From a virus, in IMG/VR virus record IMGVR_UViG_3300045977_000235, positions 1 through 64,000 of that record: a stretch of 64,000 bases of DNA, one strand, 5' to 3'. Positions within the stretch are counted from its first letter, which is position 1. Each line of letters starts with the position of its first letter. The notes beneath the pieces are model-generated. The model had not been told where the DNA came from. It did no database searches and saw only the letters and a program-made list of their open reading frames with translations. Of this stretch, positions 35,691 through 43,632 are shown in pieces. Both the position numbers and the translations under genes were made by a program.

Positions 35691-35762
35691 TGCGCTATAA
35701 TACAATTGGTAGTATGCGTGACTGTTAATCACGTTATGTAGGTTCGAGTCCTACTGGCGCAG
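35691..35762 (+). tRNA. tRNA-Asn (anticodon GTT)
   Basis: Cloverleaf drawn by hand: acceptor TGCGCTA/TGGCGCA (one T-G pair), D-stem ATAC/GTAT, anticodon stem CGTGA/TCACG with loop CTGTTAA (anticodon GTT at 35724-35726), T-stem GTAGG/CCTAC with loop TTCGAGT, discriminator G. CCA is not encoded. Asn codons AAT/AAC are very frequent in this AT-rich genome, which may explain why the phage keeps this tRNA. It is the only tRNA I could find. Confidence 0.92.
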
Positions 35763-35783
35763 TAGACATTAAAGGATAGAATT

Positions 35784-36392
35784 ATGAACGAGTTATATAT
35801 TACTTCAGATACCCATTATGGTCACGTAAATATGGTAAAAGGAACATCAACATGGGACGACAAGAGTAAATGTCGTCTATTTGATACGATGGAAGAACAT
35901 AATGAAACGCTTATTCAAAACATCAATGCCATAGTCAAAGACAATGATATACTATATCATGTTGGTGATTTTGCTATGGGCAAAAAAGAGAATGTACAAT
36001 TATTTAGAGAAAGATTAAATGTTAAAACAATCTTTCTTGTTCGTGGCAATCATGATTATGCTTGGGCAAAAGGTACAAAATTTCCTGAGTTATATAGGTT
36101 GTTTACAGAAATTCGTGATATAAAAAATGTGAAAGTAGGAAAAGATTTAATTATTTTATGTCACTTCCTTTTTGCAACATGGGAGAATATGTCAAGAGGT
36201 TCTATGATGTTACATGGGCATTTACATTCAACACCACAAACAAAATGGAGGAAAGGGAGAGCATTAGATATTGGTATTGATGGTTCTGAAGAATTTCGAC
36301 CATATCATCTTGTAGATGAAATTATTCCTTTTCTTAAAGAAAAACCCATTGAAGGGTTTATTGTTAATGACTATCATGTAAAAAATTCATAA
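35784..36392 (+). CDS. Calcineurin-like metallophosphoesterase
   Basis: 202 aa. Metal-site motifs in order: DTH (9-11, in TSDTHYGH), GD (61-62, HVGDFAMG), GNHD (88-91), CH (126-127) and GHLH (145-148). This is a complete small phage-type phosphoesterase of the YfcE/phosphodiesterase kind. The substrate is unknown; a role in 2',3'-phosphate removal during RNA repair is possible, given the RNA ligase at 59058, but they are not in one operon. AAAGGATAG precedes the start. Confidence 0.87.
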   Translation: MNELYITSDTHYGHVNMVKGTSTWDDKSKCRLFDTMEEHNETLIQNINAIVKDNDILYHVGDFAMGKKENVQLFRERLNVKTIFLVRGNHDYAWAKGTKFPELYRLFTEIRDIKNVKVGKDLIILCHFLFATWENMSRGSMMLHGHLHSTPQTKWRKGRALDIGIDGSEEFRPYHLVDEIIPFLKEKPIEGFIVNDYHVKNS

Positions 36393-36401
36393 GGAGAATT
36401 T

Positions 36402-36698
36402 ATGGATACGATGACTTATCATGTTTTAGATTATGATGAACTTGAAGATCTTATTAAAGAACATTATCCTTTTATTGAAGATTATAATTTTATTGCCTGT
36501 GAAGAATCATCTAATGATACTTCACATACTTATGATAATATTTCGGCGGAAAGTTGGGATCAATATGATGATGAACAATGGGAGATTGATATTGTGAAAG
36601 ATAAGCAATATGATTTTGCTGTAGAAGTTTTCCTAAGAAAACTCTGTAAAGATGGACATATTGAACCAGGAAACTATTTGATTCATGTTTGTTGGTAA
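36402..36698 (+). CDS. Acidic hypothetical protein
   Basis: 98 aa, strongly acidic (DYDELEDLIKEHYPFIEDY; EESSNDTSHTYDN; DQYDDEQWEIDI). The central part is predicted helix then strand. Acidic phage proteins of this size include DNA mimics, but nothing specific supports that here. AAGGAG precedes the ATG. Confidence 0.6.
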   Translation: MDTMTYHVLDYDELEDLIKEHYPFIEDYNFIACEESSNDTSHTYDNISAESWDQYDDEQWEIDIVKDKQYDFAVEVFLRKLCKDGHIEPGNYLIHVCW

Positions 36699-36703
36699 AA
36701 AAC

Positions 36704-36732
36704 TTGCATTAATTCATTCGATATGGTACAAT
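36704..36732 (+). promoter_or_regulatory. Probable internal promoter of the rightward operon
   Basis: TTGCAT (36704-36709), 17-base spacer, TACAAT (36727-36732), in the gap before the gene at 36751. The -10 matches five of six consensus bases, the -35 three of six. GAGGGAGG follows as ribosome site. No palindrome copy overlaps it, unlike the main promoter. Confidence 0.5.
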
Positions 36733-36750
36733 TAATAGAGGGAGGTACAT

Positions 36751-37410
36751 ATGCTACATTTAAAAAAGACAGGGTTACTATACAATACAAAATGGATCTA
36801 TGATAAAGAAAAAGAAGAAGGAGAATATAAAGAATACGATGTGACAATGACTCCACAGCTTTATTTATTTAATGAATGTGAAATTGATGAAGGAGTAACA
36901 TTACGAGATTTGTTTCTTTTTATGAAACGTCATATAGAATTTTTTGATTTAATCATAACAAATTGGTGTAAAGAAATAGTGGAGGAAGGATTATCTTCTG
37001 TAAGCACACCAGAAGATGAAAAAGACATAGAATACCTTGAGGTATACAAATTATTGACTGTAGAAGAAAATCAAACTGATGGAATGACACGGGCAAATTT
37101 TCATGGTATAGGTTTTCCTGATGCAAACAATGAACGTATTCATTGGGGTGTATCACTTTCTTCTTCAAGTACCCTTATTGATTTACCATTACAACTTAAT
37201 ACAACGTGTGATGTGTATAAAGACTATGAAATGACACCTTATCTTACTTTACCTAACATTTCATACACACTTATAGAAGTTATTTATGGAATTATTTGGG
37301 AACTCTCTTTCTTTGGAGGTCCACAAGAACGACAAGAGAAAAAAGAAGAATTAGATTCTATGGTAGATGATCTTGAACTAGAAGAACCACAAGGAGAGGA
37401 AGCAGCATAA
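36751..37410 (+). CDS. Hypothetical phage protein with acidic C-terminus
   Basis: 219 aa. It contains YDVTMTPQLYLFNECEIDEGVTLRDLFLFMKRHIEFFDLIITNWC, a pattern seen in uncharacterised phage proteins: a short strand region followed by a helix pair. The C-terminus is acidic (KKEELDSMVDDLELEEPQGEE). It has its own probable promoter and an excellent ribosome site (GGGAGG). Function unknown. It overlaps the next gene by TAATG. Confidence 0.6.
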   Translation: MLHLKKTGLLYNTKWIYDKEKEEGEYKEYDVTMTPQLYLFNECEIDEGVTLRDLFLFMKRHIEFFDLIITNWCKEIVEEGLSSVSTPEDEKDIEYLEVYKLLTVEENQTDGMTRANFHGIGFPDANNERIHWGVSLSSSSTLIDLPLQLNTTCDVYKDYEMTPYLTLPNISYTLIEVIYGIIWELSFFGGPQERQEKKEELDSMVDDLELEEPQGEEAA

Positions 37411-37829
37411 TGCAGTTTTATCATGTTACGGCTGCAATTTCATGTTACTGTGATAAATGTAAAAAGATAGTACGAGTCATTGTTGAAGCAAAAATGTATG
37501 GTGGGTATCATATGGTTCTATATTGTCCAGAAGATTATTGTGCTAATGGTGTAAACTCTCTCTATTTTTATAATGATCAAACAGTACGACTTTGTAAAAT
37601 ACAACCACGTAATAAAGATAGGATTATTAGTTTACAAATCGTACCACTTGAAGGAGAAAAATATGCAACAAAAGGAGAAGAAGAAGGTTATATACGCTGT
37701 GAAATTATAGGAGATGTTGAATATATCGTTTCCTCATGGGAAACAGGACAATTTGATGATGATTGGAATGCATTACGACAACGAGCATTAAAAGGTTTTA
37801 ATGAAAATTATGGTATCACAAACTATTAA
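37410..37829 (+). CDS. Zinc-ribbon hypothetical protein
   Basis: 139 aa. CYCDKCKKIVRVIVEAKMYGG and LYCPEDYCANG make a possible four-Cys metal site within the first 50 residues. The remainder is beta-rich (IISLQIVPLEGEKYATKGE). It is coupled upstream through TAATG. No family recognised. Confidence 0.55.
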   Translation: MQFYHVTAAISCYCDKCKKIVRVIVEAKMYGGYHMVLYCPEDYCANGVNSLYFYNDQTVRLCKIQPRNKDRIISLQIVPLEGEKYATKGEEEGYIRCEIIGDVEYIVSSWETGQFDDDWNALRQRALKGFNENYGITNY

Positions 37830-38142
37830 ACTCGATGATTACTTAAATTATTTAATCAATTTACCTCTATCAACTGTTCATACTAAACTTACAGAACTCT
37901 TGGCCGATTGTTTACATGAAAAGAAAAATATTGAATTATGTTCATGGATGAACTGTATTCATTTTTTCTTAAATTATGATGTAACTGATAAAGACGTTCA
38001 TATATCGCTTACTCGTAACAATACTATCATGATCAAAATATCTCTTAATGAAGGAGTAGTATCTATTGAATGTTTAGATGATGTGTTTTATATTCAACTT
38101 AATGAAGATAGATGGTTTCTTCCAGTAGAGGGCAACAAATGA
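37801..38142 (+). CDS. Hypothetical protein
   Basis: 113 aa. The ATG at 37801 has AAAGG five bases upstream and overlaps the previous gene by 29 bases; an ATG at 37810 is an alternative. TIKLDDYLNYLINLPLSTVH contains LNYLI from a variant palindrome (37842-37856). The middle KKNIELCSWMNCIHFFLNY and a beta-rich end are all that can be seen. ATGA coupling to the next gene. Confidence 0.52.
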   Translation: MKIMVSQTIKLDDYLNYLINLPLSTVHTKLTELLADCLHEKKNIELCSWMNCIHFFLNYDVTDKDVHISLTRNNTIMIKISLNEGVVSIECLDDVFYIQLNEDRWFLPVEGNK

Positions 38143-38543
38143 CGTTATTTAAAAAGGAAGTATTCATTTCACATGCAGGATTAAAGCTTCCTTGGAAAGT
38201 TGAATGTGATGCACTAGGGGAACATGATTGGATATGTTTAGCATCCATTGCCTATGAACTTCTCCCTAAAGATCCGTATATAATCGACTATATACCTACT
38301 GGCGGTAAACGATTTGCTGAAGCATTTCGTTTACAATATCAACCTTATGAAGCACATACTTGTAAATGCGTGCTTATTTTTGATGATGTGTATACAACAG
38401 GACAAAGTATGGAAGAAAGGAAAGAACTTTGGTTAAAACTTGGTAGAGATTATGTTATCCGTGGTTGTGTTGCTTTTGCTCGTACTGCTCCTCCTGCATG
38501 GATTAAACCTATCTGGCTTTATGGAGTTCATTTAAATGACTGA
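38139..38543 (+). CDS. Phosphoribosyltransferase-like protein
   Basis: 134 aa from the ATG at 38139 (ATGA overlap with the previous gene and GAGGG upstream). The PRPP-loop motif VLIFDDVYTTGQSMEE lies at ~75-90, preceded by YIPTGGKRFAEAF, which fits the type I phosphoribosyltransferase fold. It is short for a full enzyme (usual 170-220). The substrate is unknown; purine or pyrimidine salvage is possible. The neighbour downstream starts within its last codons. Confidence 0.7.
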   Translation: MTLFKKEVFISHAGLKLPWKVECDALGEHDWICLASIAYELLPKDPYIIDYIPTGGKRFAEAFRLQYQPYEAHTCKCVLIFDDVYTTGQSMEERKELWLKLGRDYVIRGCVAFARTAPPAWIKPIWLYGVHLND

Positions 38544-39039
38544 ACAGACTATTACAAATACAATTTCTATTCATACACAAAAACCTTATTGTGTCTATAC
38601 GCATACGTATAACAATACAATTTTTTATGTGGGCAAAGGACGATCTGATAGACCTTTTAAAATGTCTCAAAGAAATGTTGTATGGAAAAATTACGTATCA
38701 ACTATACCATCTTATGATATTCAAATTGTCTATTGGGCAAATAATAATACAGAAGCATTAAAAGAAGAAAAAAGACTCATTCATAAATATCATCCATTGT
38801 GTAACAAGTTGCTCAATGGACACACACAACGTACATGGCAGAAGCAAGTACGTACAATGGAGAAACATGCAGTACGTGTACATACTGCACGTCAACCAAT
38901 GGCACAACCAAAAACCCCTAGCTTCTTTTCAAAGATGATAGGATGTTTTTCACAATTATTTAAAACACAAAGCAGTAATTTTACTGCAACAGCTTCACCA
39001 GTTGTTACTGATATGTTAAAAAGTACATTCTTAAAATAA
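38536..39039 (+). CDS. GIY-YIG nuclease domain protein
   Basis: 167 aa. YCVYTHTYNNTIFYVGKGRSDRP at 18-40 contains the GIY-YIG core (here VYT...YVG), with the catalytic Arg region RSDR and the Glu in EALKEEKRLIHKY (~70-80). The rest of the protein (basic, Thr-rich, a hydrophobic stretch SFFSKMIGCFSQLF) is unique. Small GIY-YIG proteins in phages are often homing nucleases or DNA-processing enzymes. It overlaps the upstream gene by 8 bases. Confidence 0.78.
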   Translation: MTEQTITNTISIHTQKPYCVYTHTYNNTIFYVGKGRSDRPFKMSQRNVVWKNYVSTIPSYDIQIVYWANNNTEALKEEKRLIHKYHPLCNKLLNGHTQRTWQKQVRTMEKHAVRVHTARQPMAQPKTPSFFSKMIGCFSQLFKTQSSNFTATASPVVTDMLKSTFLK

Positions 39040-39057
39040 TTTAGAAAGGATTTTAGA

Positions 39058-39261
39058 ATGAAATGCGCTACTGAAAAGAAATGGACTGACAAAAATCTGG
39101 CGTGCAAACTAGGACTACATGCCTACAAAGTTATAGATGGTTCAATGACATTAATACCTGTGACTCCAGCATCACTCATATGTCATAATATCACAATACA
39201 TCGGTATATTTATAATGAAAAATGCAAGAAGTGTTGTAAAAAACGTGTAAGTTCTTATTAA
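39058..39261 (+). CDS. Cys/Lys-rich hypothetical protein
   Basis: 67 aa. The N-terminal CATEKKWTDKNLACKLGLH and C-terminal NEKCKKCCKKRVSSY could bind metal together. LHAYKVIDGSMTLIPVTP lies between. No family recognised. AAAGGATTTTAGA precedes the ATG. A palindrome copy (39257-39271) covers its stop codon. Confidence 0.5.
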   Translation: MKCATEKKWTDKNLACKLGLHAYKVIDGSMTLIPVTPASLICHNITIHRYIYNEKCKKCCKKRVSSY

Positions 39262-39279
39262 ATAATTTAATCAGAAAGA

Positions 39280-39471
39280 GTGTCAACATGTATGATCTAT
39301 CCACTTACCTACGAAGAATATTGTGTTGGCAATCGTATACGCATCAAAGTAATAACACCTGACAAGAGTATTACAACAGAGTACCCCAAAGGCTATAGTC
39401 TCACGTATAAAAAATGGACAGTTGATGAAATATTTGATAAAATTTACCAGGAGGAGCAAGAGAACACATGA
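39280..39471 (+). CDS. Hypothetical small protein
   Basis: 63 aa if started at GTG 39280; the ATG at 39292 (59 aa) is equally possible. RIRIKVITPDKSITTEYPKG and KKWTVDEIFDKIYQEEQ suggest a small alpha-beta protein. It overlaps the nucleotidyltransferase gene by ATGA, which supports translation. Confidence 0.48.
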   Translation: MSTCMIYPLTYEEYCVGNRIRIKVITPDKSITTEYPKGYSLTYKKWTVDEIFDKIYQEEQENT

Positions 39472-40190
39472 CTGAACAAGAACTACTACCATTCTTATTG
39501 TTTAAGTGTCAAGTAGGATCTTACTTGTATGGTTGTAGTATTGATACAAGTGATACTGATTATATGGGAGTGTTTGTACCACCACTTGATTATACTTTCG
39601 GCTTTCAACATATTGAACATGTTGAATGTCGAACGAATCCATCATCTTCTGGCCGAAAAAATATTCAAGAAGATAAAGATTGCATATATTTTACACTTCC
39701 TAAATTTATATTTCTTTGTATGAATGCAAGTCCTACATTATTAGAATTATTTTTTGTAAAAGAATTTGAATATTGTAATGAATATGGGCGATTGTTGTTA
39801 CAAAATAGATCGTTATTCCTCAGTAAAAAGATCAAACAAACATTTCTTGGATACGTTAAATCACAGCAAGAACAGCTATTCAAGGGTGATGCAATGTTGA
39901 ATTATTACTACAATCCAAAAGTAGCGTACCATATAGTACGATTACTTGAAGAATGCTATCAACTCTTGCATTATCAGTATATAAACTTTCCTCTTAAAAA
40001 TGCTGCTGAACTACGAAAAATACGGTTAGGGATGCTTTCATTAAATAATTTAACCGATATAATAGATAATTATATGACTACAATCAATACAGTAGAAACA
40101 TATCTTCCTGATGAACCAGATAAGAAAAATTTACAAGACCTTCAGAAGCGTATTATGTGGGACTATGCAGTAAAAGAGATGGATATATGA
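39468..40190 (+). CDS. Predicted nucleotidyltransferase (YcgL/pol-beta type)
   Basis: 240 aa. VGSYLYGCSIDTSDTDYMGVFVPP (16-39) has the GS...G and S-D-x-D catalytic pattern of minimal nucleotidyltransferases. FTLPKFIFLCMNASPTLLELFF follows as in the DNA polymerase beta superfamily YcgL group, linked with RNA repair in bacteria. The C-terminal half is helical. With RNA ligase, phosphoesterase and tRNA elsewhere in the window it might serve tRNA repair, but this is inference. A variant palindrome at 40040 is read as LNNLT. Confidence 0.78.
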   Translation: MTEQELLPFLLFKCQVGSYLYGCSIDTSDTDYMGVFVPPLDYTFGFQHIEHVECRTNPSSSGRKNIQEDKDCIYFTLPKFIFLCMNASPTLLELFFVKEFEYCNEYGRLLLQNRSLFLSKKIKQTFLGYVKSQQEQLFKGDAMLNYYYNPKVAYHIVRLLEECYQLLHYQYINFPLKNAAELRKIRLGMLSLNNLTDIIDNYMTTINTVETYLPDEPDKKNLQDLQKRIMWDYAVKEMDI

Positions 40191-40573
40191 ACAAATATTA
40201 TCATGCACTCTCCTCTGTAAAAAAGTGGGGAGGTCACATAGACGACTATATGAAGTATCATGCATTCTTTGATCAAACTAAAAATCATATTGCAGATCAA
40301 CGACACAGATTGATATTACATAACTCATTCGGTATTGATTTGTTAGAACAGACTTATGGTGTGTACTTTATTAATAGTGCTGGTAAAGAAGTACCAGTAC
40401 GTAAAATAGGAGAGCAACATGTACTAGAAGATTTAGGACAAATACCCTCACTCTATGAGTGTTTGTTACACACTCCAGATCAATCATGGTTAGGTGGAAT
40501 TATACGACATAGACAGTTAGTAATTGTATCAGATGACATATTTACACATGCATATGAAAAGGAGAATCTATGA
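40187..40573 (+). CDS. DUF6915-like protein
   Basis: 128 aa from the ATG at 40187 (ATGA overlap). It begins MNKYYHALSSVKKWGGHIDD; YMKYHAFFDQTKNHIADQRHRLILHNSFGIDLLEQTYG follows. This YHA.SS...GG....Y...H..FD..K...AD.RHR...H...G matches the uncharacterised phage/bacterial family I know as DUF6915. Conserved His residues suggest a metal site. Function unknown. Confidence 0.65.
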   Translation: MNKYYHALSSVKKWGGHIDDYMKYHAFFDQTKNHIADQRHRLILHNSFGIDLLEQTYGVYFINSAGKEVPVRKIGEQHVLEDLGQIPSLYECLLHTPDQSWLGGIIRHRQLVIVSDDIFTHAYEKENL

Positions 40574-40956
40574 CTACTATATATATCGTTTCAGAAAAAT
40601 TGTCAGAATATAATGATGAAGTCTATGTGTTTCATGAAGGTAATCAAGGGAAACCTATCAAAGCCTATACAAATAGAGAACCAGCAGAAGAATTGTGTTT
40701 CACACTAAACTGGCAATGGCTACTTGATAATGCAGATCCAGAGAAAAATGAATATTGCCAGTATGAATATCGTTTTGAAGATATGTTTTTTGGAAAAGCA
40801 TGGGACTATCTACAAGACTATGAACTTACACATGAAAGTGATTTAATACGTTTTTCAGCAAAATGTACAGATTGTATTCCAATGGATGTTAAGAAGTACA
40901 TTGCAGAACATTCAATTGCACCGTATTTGGTGATGGAGTGTACACTATATGGGTAG
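40570..40956 (+). CDS. Hypothetical protein
   Basis: 128 aa, ATGA-coupled upstream. It starts TTIYIVSEKLSEYNDEVYVFHEGNQGKPIKAYTNREPAEELC in outline, which looks like a small alpha-beta domain often seen in phage proteins (strand, DGEV-like turn, helix starting at AEE). Middle part acidic. No specific family. Confidence 0.52.
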   Translation: MTTIYIVSEKLSEYNDEVYVFHEGNQGKPIKAYTNREPAEELCFTLNWQWLLDNADPEKNEYCQYEYRFEDMFFGKAWDYLQDYELTHESDLIRFSAKCTDCIPMDVKKYIAEHSIAPYLVMECTLYG

Positions 40957-41134
40957 TATGACAGAGTGGAGTGTGTGTTTGAAGGGTGAAATCTATCTGA
41001 CCATCCAAGCACGGAGCAAAGAAGAAGCAATCAATTGTGCTTTTAAATGTATCAAGGAAGTACCAGGATACTTCAAAGTGAGAGAAACATTATGTGAGTC
41101 ATTAGATTTCAAAGATGATGACGATGATGTATGA
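40949..41134 (+). CDS. Small protein with acidic Asp tail
   Basis: 61 aa. EWSVCLKGEIYLTIQARSKEEAINCAFKCIKEVPGYF reads as strand-strand-helix, the same kind of small fold as many phage DUFs (A.S.EEA...A). The last residues are DFKDDDDDV. It overlaps the upstream gene by 8 bases; a start at 40958 is possible. Confidence 0.5.
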   Translation: MGSMTEWSVCLKGEIYLTIQARSKEEAINCAFKCIKEVPGYFKVRETLCESLDFKDDDDDV

Positions 41135-41166
41135 TCCAATTAAATTATTTAATAAGGAGTCCACCT

Positions 41167-41454
41167 ATGTTTTTAGGAATACCATTTTTAGAAATATTGT
41201 TGATGTTACAAATCAGTTGTATGCCCCCAAATATAGAGGGCAATATGCTGGTGTTCAAAGAGTGTAGGGCATTGCATCCTGCGGTTATATCGTGTATGAC
41301 TGTGGGCAACACAGAAGTCATATTTCGACACGATTTAATGATTATGGCCTATGATCCTGAACCTGGTAATCTCAAAGCTGGCTACTATGAACGTACTTCT
41401 CCGGCCACTTGTGAATGGAAATATACAAGCATGGAGAAGAAACAAGATACATAA
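41167..41454 (+). CDS. Small exported or membrane-anchored protein, possible lysis-related
   Basis: 95 aa from the ATG at 41167, which has GGAG upstream; an earlier ATG at 41131 would read through the palindrome at 41139-41153. MFLGIPFLEILLMLQISCMPP is a hydrophobic start ending in a Cys at residue 18, resembling an imperfect lipoprotein signal. The rest has four more Cys and is soluble. Two further membrane/secreted proteins follow, so an envelope role such as spanin-like lysis is possible but unproven. Confidence 0.5.
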   Translation: MFLGIPFLEILLMLQISCMPPNIEGNMLVFKECRALHPAVISCMTVGNTEVIFRHDLMIMAYDPEPGNLKAGYYERTSPATCEWKYTSMEKKQDT

Positions 41455-41469
41455 TGAAAGGAAAGAACT

Positions 41470-41646
41470 ATGGAACCAAAAGATGTTGTACCCTATCTTC
41501 AGAAGAAAATTGAAAAACTATTCAAAGAACCACCTGCTCTATTGAAGGAACCTTATTTATTCTATACGCTTGCTTCTATCCCATTGTGTATTGTAGGAGG
41601 AACACTACTCTATCGTTTACTCTGTAAGAAGAAAGATACCGTGTGA
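41470..41646 (+). CDS. 58-aa membrane protein
   Basis: ATG at 41470 with AAAGGAAAG upstream; stop TGA 41644-41646 overlaps the next gene's GTG. Residues 1-28 are charged and amphipathic (KKIEKLFKEPPALLKEP); residues ~30-50 are a membrane helix (FYTLASIPLCIVGGTLLYRL), followed by a short basic tail CKKKDTV. A bitopic small protein; holin or other membrane role is a guess. Confidence 0.6.
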   Translation: MEPKDVVPYLQKKIEKLFKEPPALLKEPYLFYTLASIPLCIVGGTLLYRLLCKKKDTV

Positions 41647-41969
41647 AATACACATACCAGTACGTGTACGTGCTATCATTATTACTCCTGAGTATATTCT
41701 TTTCTCCTGTATCTTCTGCTACACTAACATGGACGTATAATGATAATCTTCATGAAGGATTTATCATTTTTCGACGACAAGCAGGTACAGGATACATATG
41801 GCAAGAAATACAGAGAGTGGATAAAAACACGCTCAAATATGTGGATCAACATAATGATGTGTTGTATTGCTACTATGTCAAAGCCTATGCTGGTACACGT
41901 ATATCAGCACGGAGCAATATAGCATGTATGACGGTAATCAATCCTACAGATTTGGTGATACAAGAATAG
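41643..41969 (+). CDS. Secreted fibronectin-III-like protein
   Basis: 108 aa, start GTG at 41643 within GTGTGA of the upstream gene. A clear signal peptide (VLSLLLLSIFFSPVSSA) ends before ATLTWTYNDN. The mature part reads as one FN3 domain: LTWTYND...GFIIFRRQAGTGYIWQEIQRV..NTLKYVDQ....YCYYVKAYAGTRISARSN. FN3 domains in phages usually sit in virion proteins; a stand-alone secreted form is uncommon. It is the last gene before the terminator. Confidence 0.7.
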   Translation: MKYTYQYVYVLSLLLLSIFFSPVSSATLTWTYNDNLHEGFIIFRRQAGTGYIWQEIQRVDKNTLKYVDQHNDVLYCYYVKAYAGTRISARSNIACMTVINPTDLVIQE

Positions 41970-41988
41970 AGACAAGTTCCTTGTCTCT
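41968..41988 (+). terminator. Hairpin directly after the rightward operon
   Basis: AGAGACAA-GTTCC-TTGTCTCT, 8-bp stem with 5-base loop, immediately after the last stop codon. There is no U-run, so it may protect the 3' end or pause polymerase before the stronger terminator at 42036. Confidence 0.5.
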
Positions 41989-42035
41989 TAAAAAGAGATA
42001 AAATTTCGGGGAACATAATATATATAAAAATAATT

Positions 42036-42068
42036 ATGGAGAGATAAATATATCTCTCCATTTTTTTC
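42036..42068 (+). terminator. Strong intrinsic terminator of the rightward operon
   Basis: ATGGAGAGATA-AATA-TATCTCTCCAT is a perfect 11-bp stem with a 4-base loop, followed by TTTTTTT. It ends the plus-strand operon. A palindrome copy follows at 42095-42109. Confidence 0.88.
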
Positions 42069-42109
42069 TTTGAAAAATTCTAGTGAATAGTGGTATTAAA
42101 TTATTTAAT

Positions 42110-43609
42110 TTTTAAAATATTTTTACAAAAAATTTTAGAAAATTTTTAGAAAATTTTTAGACAAAAAACAAATATACACTCGCCCTGACCCCCTCTGTCA
42201 TTTATTTGACAGACCCCCTGAGCCATAGTCACATAGCTAAACGCCTATGCATCTATCATCTCTTTTTTATATTAGACCTTAGCTATACATCTATATGGTC
42301 CTTCGTTATACATCTAATAAGACCTTAGTTAAGTACCTATATGTTATATAGCTAAGGACCATATAAGTATATACACATATAGCTAAGGACCGATATGTAT
42401 ACTAAAAGTCTAAAATGAGAATGAGAATCACTATGAGTCCTTAGTTAAACACCTATATATTCTCTGTATCATAATGATACAGTATTACATATGTATTACA
42501 TTGTGTATAACATGTATTACATATGTAATATCATCTGATATTATCAGATATATATACTCTTTTATCTGATAATAGTACCATGTATTACACCATATAATAT
42601 ATGTAATATATAAATACACTCTACATATTTTACAAAGTAAAAGCTTACATATAGCGTGTTACGTATACGTAACATACTAAACGTTTACACAGTACATAAT
42701 ATGTAAACGTTATGATACGTTTACATAATAACGTAAACGTATTGATACATAGTGCATACGTATGCATACGTAGTAATATGTAAACGTTATAGTATCTTTA
42801 TGTTATAAACAACGTTGTTTACGTATACGAAACACCATACACGTATGCATATGGTGTCTTATGTAAACAACAAAGCACAATACAATACTAAGGTATACAT
42901 ATATGGTGTTATATATACATATGCTTTCATATGAAAGCACTATACTCTATATGTAAACATTATGTATCATTCGTTTACTTAGTAAACGTTTACACTCTAT
43001 ATGTATACATATATAGTAATACGTAAACGTTATAGGATATATGTCTCTTTTTATCTTCTCTTATTCTATTATTATCCTCTCTTTATATATTATATAGAGG
43101 ATAGTATCGTATGTTATGCTCTTATTAGTAGAGCATATATGCTCTCTTATAAAGAGCATAGTGTATCTGTAGTACTTATAGAGAAAGAGAGTATTACTAT
43201 AGAACATAGGCGATTAAATTATTTAATCTGTAGTCTTGTAGTGTGCTCTTATGGTGTAGTAAATACGTAGTCTACAATATGCCTCTATAATGCCGTTTTT
43301 TATGTATACGTATTGAAAATAAGACGTTTTTTTAATAGGTGAGTATGTTTGTATGTCTTTATTAAAAAACAAGCTATATGCTCGTATAAGAGCATTATTG
43401 ACATATACACGTTTTATACAAGATCTGTATAAACCTTATACAAGTCTTATATAAATCTTGTATAAGACCTATACATAATGACAAATCATTATCAATACAT
43501 AGCAAAATGAAAGAGCATAAAAACAAGGTGAGTTTACAAAGTAAACTCTACAAGTACATATAGACTCTATACAAGAGTCTTGTACTTGCTCTTATGCTCT
43601 TATAGCTTT
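42110..43609. other. Non-coding convergent region dense in palindromes and GTAAAC iterations
   Basis: About 1.5 kb between the ends of two converging operons, with no credible gene. It holds many different palindromes: CTGTATCATAATGATACAG (42464-42482), ATCTGATATTATCAGAT (42533-42549), TGTTACGTATACGTAACA (42657-42674), TAAACAACGTTGTTTA (42806-42821), TGCTTTCATATGAAAGCA (42922-42939), CGTTTACTTAGTAAACG (42972-42988) and AGAGCATATATGCTCT (43130-43145). Repeats of AYGTAAACGT lie at 42701, 42731, 42778 and 43021. Words related to CCTTAGCTATA and CCTATATGGTCCTT recur at 42240-42450. A window-wide palindrome copy is at 43213. Since no promoter is needed here, a replication origin or a protein-loading locus is plausible. 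Confidence 0.6.
42701..43038 (+). repeat. Iteron-like direct repeats AYGTAAACGTTAT
   Basis: ATGTAAACGTTATGATAC (42701-42718), ACGTAAACGTATTGATAC (42731-42748), ATGTAAACGTTATAGTAT (42778-42795) and ACGTAAACGTTATAGGAT (43021-43038) align as direct repeats. Further GTAAAC/GTTTAC half-sites occur between them on both strands (about ten in 360 bases). This looks like a set of binding sites for an initiator or similar protein. Confidence 0.5.
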
Positions 43610-43632
43610 ACTTGCTTATTTCATAAGCAAGT
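43610..43632 (-). terminator. Hairpin abutting the end of the leftward operon
   Basis: ACTTGCTTAT-TTC-ATAAGCAAGT, a 10-bp stem with a 3-base loop, begins at the base after the last stop codon. There is no clear U-run on the minus strand, so it is either a weak terminator or a transcript 3'-end stabiliser. Confidence 0.5.

Noticed and set aside
42095-42109. Dispersed palindrome as an RNA terminator hairpin
   Set aside because: Seven A-T pairs around a one-base centre cannot form a stable RNA hairpin; the true terminator at 42036 has an 11-bp mixed stem plus a U-run.
42412-42430. Genuine Fur box
   Set aside because: Only partial likeness (tandem TGAGAAT without a matching inverted half); kept as a shared element only.
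43001-43270. Plus-strand open frame in the convergent non-coding region
   Set aside because: It passes through several palindromes and hairpins, with no ribosome site; Tyr/Ser/Ile composition reflects repeats.
42110-43609. CRISPR array
   Set aside because: Repeats here are short, variable palindromes without constant length repeat-spacer units.
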